NCBI RefSeq assembly: GCF_900114625.1
Contig: NZ_FOZL01000001.1
Location: 2,232,001 to 2,296,000 of the forward strand
Length of the DNA stretch: 64,000 nucleotides
Source: Granulicella pectinivorans
GTDB lineage: Bacteria; Acidobacteriota; Terriglobia; Terriglobales; Acidobacteriaceae
Direction of reading: 5' to 3'
The notes under the pieces: generated by a model
Told to the model about the DNA's origin: nothing
Databases searched by the model: none
The model's input: only the letters and a program-made list of their open reading frames with translations
Part shown: positions 20,068 to 28,942 of the stretch, piece after piece
Numbering within the stretch: position 1 is the stretch's first letter
Layout of the letters: each line of letters starts with the position of its first letter
Position numbers and translations under genes: made by a program

Positions 20068-20220
20068 CGTGCTTGATCGATACTACTTAGGATGCCGCGG
20101 AAGGGGAATCGAGAGTTTTGCACGCACGATTTTTGGACGGCTTCTTTTGAAGTGGTATGATCACAACAGTCGGGCGGATCTCCGAAAAGATTTCCTGCGA
20201 CGACGACCCAGTCCAGCATA

Positions 20221-20295
20221 GGGCGCATAACTCAGCGGTAGAGTGCCACCTTCACACGGTGGAAGTCGTAGGTTCGAATCCTGCTGTGCCCACCA
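20221..20295 (+). tRNA. tRNA-Val (anticodon CAC)
   Basis: 75 nt with encoded CCA. Acceptor GGGCGCA pairs with TGTGCCC (one G-U). The anticodon stem CCACC/GGTGG holds the loop TTCACAC, hence anticodon CAC. The T-loop is GTTCGAATC. Its 3' half is duplicated at 38878-38922 by insertion of an element. Confidence 0.95.
20251..20295. repeat. att repeat, tRNA side (attL)
   Basis: 45 bp identical to 38878-38922; it starts in the anticodon loop (TTCACAC) and ends at CCA, so the tRNA gene stays intact after insertion. Confidence 0.93.
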
Positions 20296-20361
20296 TCAAA
20301 TCAACAACTTAGCGGTGAGAAACAGCCGATTCGGGGCCAAGCGAAGGTCCAGAAGGGGCCA

Positions 20362-21561
20362 CTAAGCTGAAATGGCCAATTCTGCCTTTGCGGAATGCAG
20401 TCCCAACAGCGAACTGATGCGGCCTTGCGCTACCCGTTTGTCGTTGTCGATTGCCTGGGCATAGACACCCAAGGTCATCGCCGGAGATGCGTGACGCATG
20501 AGTTCCTGAGCCGTCTTGACGGTTTCCCCGTTGGCCAGCAACCACGTTGCGGTTGTTCTCCTGAACGTATGCCATCCGATACGCTTTAGTATTCCAGCTT
20601 CGCGCGCGGCGGGCTGAATCACTTTTTGCAGCACCGTGGATGGCCAGTAGGGTTTCGCGCCCAGGTCGTACGGCGATGCGAAAACCCAATCTCCAGGTTT
20701 GATGTACGGGGTTTTCTCACGCCAGGACTGTAACGCATGGACGAGAGCAGGCTCCAGCGGAATGGGTCGCTTAGACGTTTCCGTCTTCGGCTCCCCTGCT
20801 ATTTGATCGACCAAGGAGCGGCGAATTTGAATCTTGCCGTTCTCAAAGTCAACATCCTCCCACCTTAGACCGACAAGCTCGCCGCGCCGCAAACCGGTGA
20901 CGGCTGCCACGACGACCATTGTTCGGGCGTAGTCAGGGAGCAGGCTGAGCAATCTGCCCACTTCCTCCGGCGTCAGGATATCCGGGGTCTCGCGACGCTT
21001 CGCGCTTTGCCTCACCTCTCGGATCGGATTGCGTGTAGCCCACCCGTATCGCAATGCGTGTTGATAGACGACACTGAAGACAGCCTTCGTTTTGGACTTG
21101 GTGCCATCTGCTTTGTCCAGACCCTCAAGCCAAGCCTCTACACGGAACGCCTTCACGTCTCCAATGCGCTCGGCTCCCCATCTCGGCAAAATGTAGTCGT
21201 CAAGATGCTGACGGTACGTTTCCCGTGTCCTGGGCGTTTTGCCGCGTCCGTCGCAAAGCTCCTTCTCTACGTAATGCCCAACAACTTCGCGGATGGTCAT
21301 TGGAATTGTGCTGACGGCTTCGGCGTTGATGTCCAAACGAAGCGCGTCAACAGCCTTACGCGCCGCCGTCTCCGTCTTGTACTCCTGCACGGTGCCGATG
21401 ATGCGCTTACGCCTGACGCTCTGCCCATTACCGGATGGCTCGCGCCACCGGTACGTCCAGACATCCGGCCCGCTGCTTCTAGATTCGGTTGTCAAATAGC
21501 CGCGTTGGTATCGCTCTCTGGAGAGCTTGAGGGTTGGAAGTGATGTGAGAGCGTTTGTCAT
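20362..21561 (-). CDS. int: tyrosine recombinase (integrase)
   Basis: 399-residue phage-type integrase. An N-terminal arm-binding region is followed by a SAM-like core-binding domain (about 87-175) and the catalytic domain, with all active-site residues visible: Arg225 in TGLRRGELVGLRW, Lys264 in TETSKRPIPL, His331 and Arg334 in WHTFRRTTATWL, His357 in RHASPAMTLGVY, and nucleophile Tyr367. It reads toward the tRNA and ends 66 bp from the attachment repeat, as usual for tRNA-targeting integrases. Its start overlaps the excisionase stop (ATGA), so both are co-translated. It should mediate insertion at, and excision from, the 45-bp repeats. Confidence 0.97.
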   Translation of the reverse strand: MTNALTSLPTLKLSRERYQRGYLTTESRSSGPDVWTYRWREPSGNGQSVRRKRIIGTVQEYKTETAARKAVDALRLDINAEAVSTIPMTIREVVGHYVEKELCDGRGKTPRTRETYRQHLDDYILPRWGAERIGDVKAFRVEAWLEGLDKADGTKSKTKAVFSVVYQHALRYGWATRNPIREVRQSAKRRETPDILTPEEVGRLLSLLPDYARTMVVVAAVTGLRRGELVGLRWEDVDFENGKIQIRRSLVDQIAGEPKTETSKRPIPLEPALVHALQSWREKTPYIKPGDWVFASPYDLGAKPYWPSTVLQKVIQPAAREAGILKRIGWHTFRRTTATWLLANGETVKTAQELMRHASPAMTLGVYAQAIDNDKRVAQGRISSLLGLHSAKAELAISA

Positions 21562-21794
21562 GCTGCCTTCTCCTGTTCGGTTGGGGCAGTACGACCTGCG
21601 TTATCAGTGTATCCATTGCGCGATTCCAGCCAAGTCCTAATCTTGGACGGCAGGAAGACAACGCGGCGGGCGCTGAGGCGTACACAGGGGATTTTGCCTT
21701 CGCGTGCCCATTTTCGGATGGTCTCTGGGTGGAGGGGAAGGATGCCTGATAATTCCTCGGCTGTCAGGGGTGCTTCGATTGTGGGATTGTCCAC
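21558..21794 (-). CDS. excisionase-like helix-turn-helix protein
   Basis: 78 residues from a GTG start. The sequence LTAEELSGILPLHPETIRKWAREGKIPCVRL is a MerR/Xis-like winged helix (HTH_17), and FLPSKIRTWLE closes the domain. Such proteins bend att DNA and direct the integrase toward excision. The 4-nt overlap with the integrase gene supports this role. The tail is Gln/Lys-rich and unremarkable. Confidence 0.88.
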   Translation of the reverse strand: MDNPTIEAPLTAEELSGILPLHPETIRKWAREGKIPCVRLSARRVVFLPSKIRTWLESRNGYTDNAGRTAPTEQEKAA

Positions 21795-21973
21795 GTTTCA
21801 ACCTATTGCGCCTGGGCCTTACAGGCTTGCCGCTCGATTGCTTTACGGTGTGCAGTCCATCCTTCTTGGCTTGCATCATCGCTGGAGAGCAACGAGGTCA
21901 GGAGCAGACTGCCCCCGACGGAAGTAGTAAACTGAGCTATTGATCTTAGTTCCAATGCTTGAGGTCGTCCCAT

Positions 21974-22615
21974 ATGAACAACGCAACGTGCTACGCCTGC
22001 GACCAGCCCGCAACCACCAAGGAACACACGCCTCCATATTCGTTCTTCCCTGAAGGGCAGCGGCTGAACCTTATCACTGTGCCTTCATGTGAGGCGCATA
22101 ACAATGCGAACTCCAAAGATGTCGAGTATGCGCGAAACGTCATCACCACCATGTTCGGCACGAACGATGTAGGTCAGCAGCACTTTGCCGATAAAGCACT
22201 GCGCTCGTTTGATCGTTCGCCCAAGCTGCTGAATATGACTTTCGCGGATATACGTCCCGTCACGCTGCACGGTCAGACTGTCGGTGCATTCACCATGCAG
22301 ACGGACCGCATCGAGGCCGTAATGAATGCTTGCGTCACGGCTCTGCACTTCCGCGATACGAACGAACGCATTCCTAACTGGGAAGTCATTCTCCCCAACC
22401 TGTCATTCCAGGGCGACACGACGGAAGCTCAGGCGGCGGGTTGGTCTGGATTCCTCTCGATGTTTGGGCAGGTTCAGTACAACGTAAAGCCAACTGATTC
22501 GCCTGATGTGTTTCAGTACGCCATGGCTCAGATTCTAGGAGGCTGGATTTACAACCTGTGTTTCTACAAGGCGTTCACGGTCTTTGCATTCGCACCGTCT
22601 GTATCTCCTGAGTAG
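21974..22615 (+). CDS. HNH-like zinc-binding protein
   Basis: 213 residues from the ATG at 21974, which has GAGG nine nt upstream; a TTG at 21959 is less likely. The N-terminus holds Cys6-x2-Cys9, Glu17-His18 (KEHTPP) and Cys39-x2-His42-Asn43, the layout of an HNH/zinc-binding endonuclease treble clef. The remaining about 170 residues are not recognised. Single gene on the plus strand between the integrase module and the convergent minus-strand operon. A nuclease role in defence, mobility or phage maturation is possible; catalysis is not shown. Confidence 0.6.
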   Translation: MNNATCYACDQPATTKEHTPPYSFFPEGQRLNLITVPSCEAHNNANSKDVEYARNVITTMFGTNDVGQQHFADKALRSFDRSPKLLNMTFADIRPVTLHGQTVGAFTMQTDRIEAVMNACVTALHFRDTNERIPNWEVILPNLSFQGDTTEAQAAGWSGFLSMFGQVQYNVKPTDSPDVFQYAMAQILGGWIYNLCFYKAFTVFAFAPSVSPE

Positions 22616-22626
22616 AAAGAGAAAAG

Positions 22627-22659
22627 GCCCCCGTCCAGGCGGTGAGCCTAAGACGGGGC
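22627..22659 (-). terminator. terminator of the leftward phage-like operon
   Basis: On the minus strand GCCCCGTC pairs with GACGGGGGC (one bulge), with an inner AGGC/GCCT stem, and is followed by CCTTTTCTCTTT. It lies about 80 nt behind the 617-residue gene. Confidence 0.75.
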
Positions 22660-22736
22660 ATGACTTCACTTGGTCGTTTCGCAGGTACAGAGCGTACTCG
22701 ATACGGGAAAGCGAATTACAACAATCTGCATAAGCC

Positions 22737-24590
22737 CTACTCCTCCGGCTCTTCGAGCGCCGGAGACAGCGGAGCAGCCTGAACATTCTTCCCCGCTTGT
22801 TTCCACAACGTCAGCGCCGTATGCCCTGCCTTCGGATTGAACAGCAGCTTATCCGCGATGGCAGATACCGGAGCCTTCGCAAGTTCGCCTGTATGGAAAG
22901 GCAACTTGCCCACCCATTCGGCCAGCCCGCTACCGGTCTCTGGGGTGGCAAGAGCGCCCAACACGTCGTTGTAATTTTTCAGGCCATCAGATCCGAGCAG
23001 CTTCGCGAACGCTCCGGCACCAAACTTGTTGTCGAAGTACGCGGGGAGCTTATTCAGAGCCGTACGGTTGATAGAAGCCGTTTCCGCGCCGAAGCTACTG
23101 CCGTCTCCGGCACCCTGCAACATCGGGCGTATCCGATTCGCGAGCCACTGATAACGAATTCCCTGGGAGTAGGTGCGGTTCGCTGCATCCAGTTCTCCAG
23201 GCTTCACGACATCGGCGTGCTTATTGAGGAAGGCATCCATCTCGCGCTGGTACTCCGGCAGGTTCGCCTTTGCAGTAGCCTTATCCGTCTGGCTCGATAC
23301 GCGGCTCTTGAGGGTGCTCTTCGCGTCGGTGATCTGGTCCTGCAACTCGGTGAAGAGCTTAGGCCGTGGTGGGACATCTGGAGTCGGGAGCGGCTTATCA
23401 TCCGCTCCGTAAAGGGTGGGCTGTTTTTCCGCATCCCCGTACTTCTTGTCCCAGGCGGATACCTCTGGCTCGGCTGCGTCGTCCAGGATGCTATAGGTGT
23501 GGGATGCCTCTTTCTTGAGCAGACTCGCGATGTCATCGACAGAGGTCAGCGAAGAGGGTATTCCTGCGGTCGCCGGGGGCGGGTTCTCCCCACGGACTTT
23601 CCGAAGTTCCTTCACGGCATCCAAGGCAGACTGCACGAAGTTCGATTGCGCGGCCTTTCGGGCCGCTGGCGCTACGACATCATTCACGAAACCCTTCGCG
23701 CCCTGCTCAGTCGCGACGGATGACGCCAAGCGGGATGATACGGACTGGGTGGGCAGTTGCGGATTGTTGGACGCGACCGGCACATCCTCTCCCGCGATCT
23801 TTGCGGAGGACGGCTTGGCGGTGTCTACAGCGCCCTCAGCGGCTTCGCCAAGCGAACTGATAGCCTTACCTACCCCGAACGTCAGGAGCGGCCCCAGGAT
23901 GTCACCGGCGACGGCCCGGTAGTTCTGCGCGTGCAGGTCTTCATCCAGGTTCGATCCAATCTGACGAATAGCGGGACCCATGAGGGGAATGACCCCGGCA
24001 GCATGGGAGTCAAGCGTCCCGGCAAGATCGCCAACGACACCGGATGCGCTGCCCTTGGCAGCGTCGGCCTGCACGCGGTCCTTGAGGTCGTTGTAGGATT
24101 TTGCAAGTCCTTTCACGCTACCCCCGGCTGCACGATCCGCTTTGTATGCGGCAGCGACCTCGTGAACGGGTTGCATGATGATCGCCTTCGCAGCTTGGAC
24201 TATAGGATGGTCAGCGGTGAAGGCCTGACCGGTGATGATGTCGGTCGCCAGACTGGTAGCTGCCTTCCAGTCACCGGCCTTCGCGGTCTCGATCATCTGG
24301 TGGTACAAGTCGACGGGGCGCTGCACGGCGTACTTCGCGGACTGCGTTCCGAGGTCTACGATGCCCTTGAGGCCGGACGTTTCATAGGCGCGGTTTATAA
24401 GACCATGCTGCTCGGGCTGAGAGACGGGAGCAGAGTCAAAGACCATGCCGCCGTCGGGTGCCGCGCTAGGTGATGGCGAAGGCTTGGCTGGTGCAGACGA
24501 TACCGGGGTTGGAGACGATACAGGAGACGAGTCGAAGACCATTCCTTGTCCGGCTTGCTGGTCCATGTCAGGTTGATTTGTGTCGAGCAT
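22737..24590 (-). CDS. large phage-like protein with duplicated N-terminal motif
   Basis: 617 residues, last gene of the leftward operon; its ATG shares one nt with the preceding stop. The N-terminus repeats GMVFDSSPVS (16-25) and GMVFDSAPVS (48-57), separated by a Pro/Ser/Ala-rich stretch. The rest is Ala-rich, mostly helical, with a glycine-containing hydrophobic patch (GDILGPLLTFGVGKAISSLG), suggestive of membrane contact. Size, composition and pairing with the next large gene recall internal virion or DNA-ejection proteins of podovirus-like phages; no motif proves it. No signal peptide. Confidence 0.6.
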   Translation of the reverse strand: MLDTNQPDMDQQAGQGMVFDSSPVSSPTPVSSAPAKPSPSPSAAPDGGMVFDSAPVSQPEQHGLINRAYETSGLKGIVDLGTQSAKYAVQRPVDLYHQMIETAKAGDWKAATSLATDIITGQAFTADHPIVQAAKAIIMQPVHEVAAAYKADRAAGGSVKGLAKSYNDLKDRVQADAAKGSASGVVGDLAGTLDSHAAGVIPLMGPAIRQIGSNLDEDLHAQNYRAVAGDILGPLLTFGVGKAISSLGEAAEGAVDTAKPSSAKIAGEDVPVASNNPQLPTQSVSSRLASSVATEQGAKGFVNDVVAPAARKAAQSNFVQSALDAVKELRKVRGENPPPATAGIPSSLTSVDDIASLLKKEASHTYSILDDAAEPEVSAWDKKYGDAEKQPTLYGADDKPLPTPDVPPRPKLFTELQDQITDAKSTLKSRVSSQTDKATAKANLPEYQREMDAFLNKHADVVKPGELDAANRTYSQGIRYQWLANRIRPMLQGAGDGSSFGAETASINRTALNKLPAYFDNKFGAGAFAKLLGSDGLKNYNDVLGALATPETGSGLAEWVGKLPFHTGELAKAPVSAIADKLLFNPKAGHTALTLWKQAGKNVQAAPLSPALEEPEE

Positions 24591-26740
24591 TAGAACTTCA
24601 CCACTTTCCCATCTGCCGTGCGGTAGCCGAGGATAACGCCGGTCTTCGGATCACGTCCAGGCGTTGCGCCTACAGGCACAACACGATCAGGTTGCCCGCT
24701 TCCTTGCTGAGGCTGAGACTGGAGACTCGACGCGTTCTGCTGTTGCTGTCTGAAGCTCGCCACGGTCGTAAGCTGATCTTCATTGGCGTAACGGCCTGCA
24801 ACATCCTTCAGGCTATCCATCGCGCCCGCGAATTGGTCATTATTCATGCCAGGGAAGATCAGGCTGCCGGACTTCTTGAGAATCTCGCTTGAGAATCGGC
24901 CTGTGTGCATTTTGGTCACTGCCGACTGTAAAAGGCTCACATTGTCGAGCATCTTCTGGGCCGCCTCGGTGCCGATGCCGAACGGTGCGAATGCCTTCGC
25001 AGAGTTCCCTGACAGAGGGCCGATGAGTCCGGGATTTCTCGCAATCTGTGCCTGAAGATCAGAGCTGATCGCGAGCACCTGACGGGCCGTGTCTGCGGTC
25101 TGTCGCTCCTGGGCAGTAGGTTTGTAGAGCGCTTGCTGATTCTGCGGAACGACGTTCCCACGCGGGTCTACCAGCATGGAGTCAGGTGCGTTCTGTAACG
25201 TCAGCTTCTCCCCGCTGATCGGGTTGACGCCGGTCTTCATCATTGCCTCTCGGTCAGCGCCGGTCGCAATGGCATGGGCGCGGGCTTCCGCAGTCGCTTT
25301 GGTTATGCTTTCACTTTGCGAGATACGGACGAAGTTGGATGCCGCGCTGAGCTGATCCTTTGAGAATTTCTGGGGCGCGGCTAAGACGGCCTGGGCCTTC
25401 GCCTCGGAGTCGATGATGCTGAACTGCTCGGCACTCTTCTGGTTGGCCGCGAGCTGATCGTGTGCCGCCTCTAGAACTGACCACCCACCGAACACGGACG
25501 CAACGGCGTCAACGTATTTGGCGTCAGGGTTCGGCTGTATCTGACCGGTCTTCGGATCACGCTTCGCTTGGCCCATCGCCTGAAGTGCAGCGAAGGGGTC
25601 TTGGAGATTGGCCGCGTCATGCGAGACGTACGTCTGAAAGCGCTGCATCGCGGTATTCACACCGGGCTTCGAGAAGTCGATGGACTGAGGAACCTTCGAT
25701 GCGTACTGGGTACCATCGAGCACGTTACTTAGATCGTGAAGACGCTGAGCTGCCAAATAGTGCGAGGCAAGCTGCTCATTCGCGTTCACCTTCATCCGCA
25801 GCGGGATCGTGAGACCTCCACCGACTTTGGTTCCCTTTGGAAAGCCAGGGACGCCGCCGTCTGCGTAGCGGTTCCAATCGTCCTGAGTGAGTGCGACCGG
25901 AGCGCCGGGGTCCTTGATGATGAGATGAGTTGCCTCCCACCGTTTCGAGCCGTCGGGGTTCGTGATCTCAACGCGACCGGCAACGGGACCAAGCTGATCG
26001 GTCGGCGATAGCTTCCCGGTCTTCAATGAATCAAGCAACTCCGCTTGGGTCATCGGCGTACCACCGTTGTCTAGGAGGTCTGGGCTAACGTCCAGAACGC
26101 CCGAAGCCCTGTTAATGTCGGTGAGCTTATCGAGCGCGTCCGCACCCCTTGCCTCGGCCTCGCTGGTATTCAAAATCCCGCGAGAATTGGCTTCGTAGAT
26201 GGACGCGCGTCTGGCGAGCTGCTGGGACTGGTTTTGAAAATCTTGCTGGGCCTGTTGTTCCTGCTTCTGCTGCGCTTGCTGTTGCGCCTGCGATACCTGC
26301 TGATAACCAGCGGCGGCGGCACGACCCGTAGCTCCGGGGCCGGTGACGGCGAGACCGCCGAGAGCACCCGTGACAGCCTCCATCGCAATCGCGAGGCCGA
26401 TGTCGCGGCTGGAAAGGGGGACTTTCGTGCGCGTGGTTGCGCCGGTTGTAGCGTCGATGCTCGTTGTAAAGCGAGGACCGCCAGCTAGGGTTTCGGCAAC
26501 AGAGCGAAGAACGCTCGCCTTTTGTATTGCAGGATGCGCTTGGGCCGCAGGCACAGCGGCGGCATTGCTGACCACCGCTGCATTGTCCTGTTCGTTTGCG
26601 GGCTGAGGCTGGGTAGGCTGCTGCACCGCAACAGTTGCGACAGACTGGTCTTGGGTAGTCTGCTGAGGCTGCGTATTATCGTCGCCTGTGTCGGGGACGC
26701 TGGAGACCGGCTGCTGGTCGTCGGGTGTATCGAATGTCAT
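24590..26740 (-). CDS. large Gln/Ala-rich phage-like protein
   Basis: 716 residues. The ATG at 26740 is preceded by AGGA at close spacing; the frame is open to 26893 but the extension lacks features. Layout: a Gln/Pro/Thr-rich low-complexity N-terminus (about 1-75), a Gly/Ala-rich helix with membrane-like character (GLAIAMEAVTGALGGLAVTGPGATGRAAAAGY, near 110-140), a Gln-rich coiled coil (about 140-180), then a long mixed helical region and a C-terminal GRDPKTGVILGYRTADGKVV. This resembles large internal virion proteins but no family is certain. It starts after a strongly structured 192-nt gap and overlaps the 617-residue gene by one nt. Confidence 0.6.
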   Translation of the reverse strand: MTFDTPDDQQPVSSVPDTGDDNTQPQQTTQDQSVATVAVQQPTQPQPANEQDNAAVVSNAAAVPAAQAHPAIQKASVLRSVAETLAGGPRFTTSIDATTGATTRTKVPLSSRDIGLAIAMEAVTGALGGLAVTGPGATGRAAAAGYQQVSQAQQQAQQKQEQQAQQDFQNQSQQLARRASIYEANSRGILNTSEAEARGADALDKLTDINRASGVLDVSPDLLDNGGTPMTQAELLDSLKTGKLSPTDQLGPVAGRVEITNPDGSKRWEATHLIIKDPGAPVALTQDDWNRYADGGVPGFPKGTKVGGGLTIPLRMKVNANEQLASHYLAAQRLHDLSNVLDGTQYASKVPQSIDFSKPGVNTAMQRFQTYVSHDAANLQDPFAALQAMGQAKRDPKTGQIQPNPDAKYVDAVASVFGGWSVLEAAHDQLAANQKSAEQFSIIDSEAKAQAVLAAPQKFSKDQLSAASNFVRISQSESITKATAEARAHAIATGADREAMMKTGVNPISGEKLTLQNAPDSMLVDPRGNVVPQNQQALYKPTAQERQTADTARQVLAISSDLQAQIARNPGLIGPLSGNSAKAFAPFGIGTEAAQKMLDNVSLLQSAVTKMHTGRFSSEILKKSGSLIFPGMNNDQFAGAMDSLKDVAGRYANEDQLTTVASFRQQQQNASSLQSQPQQGSGQPDRVVPVGATPGRDPKTGVILGYRTADGKVVKF

Positions 26741-26756
26741 AGTTTCCTGAAGGAGT

Positions 26757-26890
26757 GGGGACCGCCTTGGATGGCTTCGCGGGCCTCTGCCCAGCGGTCC
26801 CCTTTCGTCGGCAGACGAAGGGCAGAATCGAATTTTGATGCGGTCCCGCCGGTAGAGGAGAAGGCCGGAGCAGTCGGCATGGCGGGACCG
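26757..26890. other. structured intergenic region with three perfect inverted repeats
   Basis: Within the 192-nt gap before the 716-residue gene: GGGGACCGC (26757-26765) with GCGGTCCCC (26794-26802); TTCGTC (26804-26809) with GACGAA (26814-26819); and CGGTCCCGCC (26841-26850) with GGCGGGACCG (26881-26890). The first and third stems share GCGGTCCC and could exchange partners. None has a U-tract. The first stem lies about 10 nt from the ribosome binding site of the downstream gene. Confidence 0.65.
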
Positions 26891-26932
26891 CAAAGCGGCG
26901 CGGAAGAAGAAGGAAGACCGCGCCGAATTGGG

Positions 26933-27976
26933 TTATCGTGTATCGGACATCGCGGTGAATAACTCAGCGACCGTCGGAGCAATTGAGAAGGTCCGTCGGT
27001 AATCTTCGGAAGACATGCGGTCAACCTCCCAATTTGAGAAGTCGCGCATCTCGCCGGTGAGTTGATCGCGGCCTCGATAGACCTTCGGGCCTGATGGCGT
27101 AGTGGCGTTTGCCCGTTCTGGTGGGACGGCGAGGTTCACAGGCTCGGGCCGCTCTGCTGGCGGCTGAAGGGCTGTTTTTTGCTTCAACAACCCAAGGTCA
27201 CGAAGGCGTACGAATGCCGCACGGATCGTTTCAACGTCGGCAATGAGCACGCCGTTCCTGCGGAGATACCCCAGAATGACATCGGCATTTTCTAAGGTTC
27301 GATAGGCCGCGTATTCAGGCTCACTCGCGAACTGCGCGGCTGCCTTTGCCGTGAACGCCTCGGCGTCCTTCGTCGGCATGGAGGCCGCACGCATGGCGTA
27401 GCTGACCACGAGCTTAGGGTCTGCATCCGCTTGAATCCAGTCAGCCCAGTACGCCTTCTGTTTCTCGCCACGTTCGTGTAGCTCTGCTTCTCGCTCGGCC
27501 TGCTCTTGAGCGGCTTTGCGTTCTGCTTCGCGTCGTGGACGTTCGGCCTCTCTCTGGGCAGCTTCCTCAGCTTCACGACGCTCGCGGGCCGCGATGACTT
27601 CACGGGCGGTCATCGGGCGGGGTGATGGTGTAGGGGCGTACTTTGTGGGACGCTCCCAACCATCGGTTTCAGCATCCATGCGTGCGGCTGACGCCTGAAG
27701 TTGGGCAGCCTCAAGATCAGCTCGACGCTGGGCGGCGATGCTCTCGGATTCGTTGAGGCGTTGACGTTGCTCTGTCAGTTTGTTGTGGGTGGACGACATG
27801 CACTTGGCCGCGCCGGACATAAGGCGGTCGTGGCTTTCCGTCGTCGAACTGCCGCACGCACACGTCACCTCGTAGCGAGGCCGTGGATGTCGGGCAACCA
27901 TGTCGCCAACCTTCAGCGTTCCTACGGTGCGACCCTCAAGATTGATGAGGCCGGGCATTACGCGTGTCGTGGACAT
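26933..27976 (-). CDS. hypothetical coiled-coil protein of the phage-like operon
   Basis: 347 residues, ATG at 27976 with GGAG nine nt upstream. The N-terminal about 60 residues have a compact domain with CACGSSTTESHDRLMSGAAKCMSS, which may bind zinc through three Cys and a His. A long charged coiled coil follows (about 65-175, rich in Arg, Glu, Ala and Gln: REAEEAAQREAERPRREAER). The C-terminal part is globular-looking and helical. No family is recognised. The start lies 19 nt inside the upstream gene, so translation is coupled. A DNA-binding or scaffold role is possible but unsupported. Confidence 0.6.
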   Translation of the reverse strand: MSTTRVMPGLINLEGRTVGTLKVGDMVARHPRPRYEVTCACGSSTTESHDRLMSGAAKCMSSTHNKLTEQRQRLNESESIAAQRRADLEAAQLQASAARMDAETDGWERPTKYAPTPSPRPMTAREVIAARERREAEEAAQREAERPRREAERKAAQEQAEREAELHERGEKQKAYWADWIQADADPKLVVSYAMRAASMPTKDAEAFTAKAAAQFASEPEYAAYRTLENADVILGYLRRNGVLIADVETIRAAFVRLRDLGLLKQKTALQPPAERPEPVNLAVPPERANATTPSGPKVYRGRDQLTGEMRDFSNWEVDRMSSEDYRRTFSIAPTVAELFTAMSDTR

Positions 27977-28260
27977 AAGTCAGTTCTCCAATGTTTCCCG
28001 TCCTGGATTGCAGCCGTAAGCGTGTGCCGAGTCGCAATGAACTCGTCCAGAAGGGTCTTCGGGTCTTCGATTGGAAAGCCTGGGCCGTTGTCGTCGCGGT
28101 GGTAAGCTCTCGCAATCTCAGCACATCTTCCTTCCACATCGTCAATGAGGAAGGTCGCTCCCTTCGGCTGCTCGATGAACGTCGCGATGTGAACGGCTGG
28201 TCCATACACGTAACGCATGATGGCGCAGACACCCTGATTCCGCGTGCGGTAAAGGCTCAT
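27958..28260 (-). CDS. hypothetical protein
   Basis: 100 residues, one domain of mixed alpha/beta character (YVYGPAVHIATFIEQPKGATFLIDDVEGRCAEIARAYHRD), with a charged C-terminus. No family is recognised. Its ATG overlaps the stop of the upstream gene (ATGA) and its end overlaps the next start by 19 nt, which is typical for densely packed phage genes and the main evidence that it is coding. Confidence 0.55.
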   Translation of the reverse strand: MSLYRTRNQGVCAIMRYVYGPAVHIATFIEQPKGATFLIDDVEGRCAEIARAYHRDDNGPGFPIEDPKTLLDEFIATRHTLTAAIQDGKHWRTDLCPRHA

Positions 28261-28667
28261 GGTTTCCTCCGGTGGGCATAGCGATCACGCAGCCAGTAGC
28301 GGGAGGGTGCTAAATTTCGGGCGATGTATAAGCGACCGCAGCGAAGAAAAAGCTCTTTCTTCGGAGCAGCGACAACCGGTTCGCCAAACGCCAGTTGAAA
28401 CCAATTTCGTTGCAGGTCCGGTCTACCCTCAAGAGCTTTCTCGGTCGCCTTCTCAATGTCCACGGCGTAGCCTACGAGGTCGAAGGTGAGCTTCTGGGGT
28501 TGGTTGGTTGGTTCGGGGTCGATTTGACTCGCGATGATCGGCGAGAGGCTTCTTATGCGGACGTACTCGCAAATGACTGCCATGCACGCGTTTTCATAAC
28601 GCTCAAGCAGGTCACGTTTTGACATGGACGCAGGACGCGCCGGGTCATTGGGTTGTAATGCTTCCAC
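28257..28667 (-). CDS. hypothetical protein
   Basis: 136 residues from a GTG at 28667, chosen because AGGAG lies four nt upstream; an in-frame ATG at 28625 (MSKRDLLERYENACMAV) has no such site. The frame stays open to 28916 without features. The N-terminal part after MSKRDLLERYENAC is helical, and the C-terminus is strongly basic (RYWLRDRYAHRRKP), suggesting nucleic-acid contact. No family is recognised. Coupled by ATGA overlap to the following gene. Confidence 0.5.
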   Translation of the reverse strand: MEALQPNDPARPASMSKRDLLERYENACMAVICEYVRIRSLSPIIASQIDPEPTNQPQKLTFDLVGYAVDIEKATEKALEGRPDLQRNWFQLAFGEPVVAAPKKELFLRCGRLYIARNLAPSRYWLRDRYAHRRKP

Positions 28668-28942
28668 TTCTCTCCTGATTGGATTTTTGCTGCTACAGCC
28701 CAGGGAACACAACGGGCGCGATGCTGCGACCGTCTGATGTGGTCGATTCGTGGCATTGCGAGCGTGGATGATATGGAACTGCCCCGGCACGACGACGGAA
28801 ACGTACCGTGTACGTTCGGCCTTTTGAAGCTCTGTCGTTGGTCGTCGGATACCGATAAGAAGGCCGTAATCAGGGCGGCGGGTGATTCCCGCTCTGTGCC
28901 CCGATTGATGCCTCACACATACATAGAGCGGCGACGATTTTT
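28668..28942. other. gap inside the phage-like operon without a supported gene
   Basis: 275 nt between the 335-residue and 136-residue genes. A frame continuous with the downstream gene is open here but its translation is Arg/Thr-rich with no start signal, and I see no other gene or clear hairpin. Confidence 0.4.
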
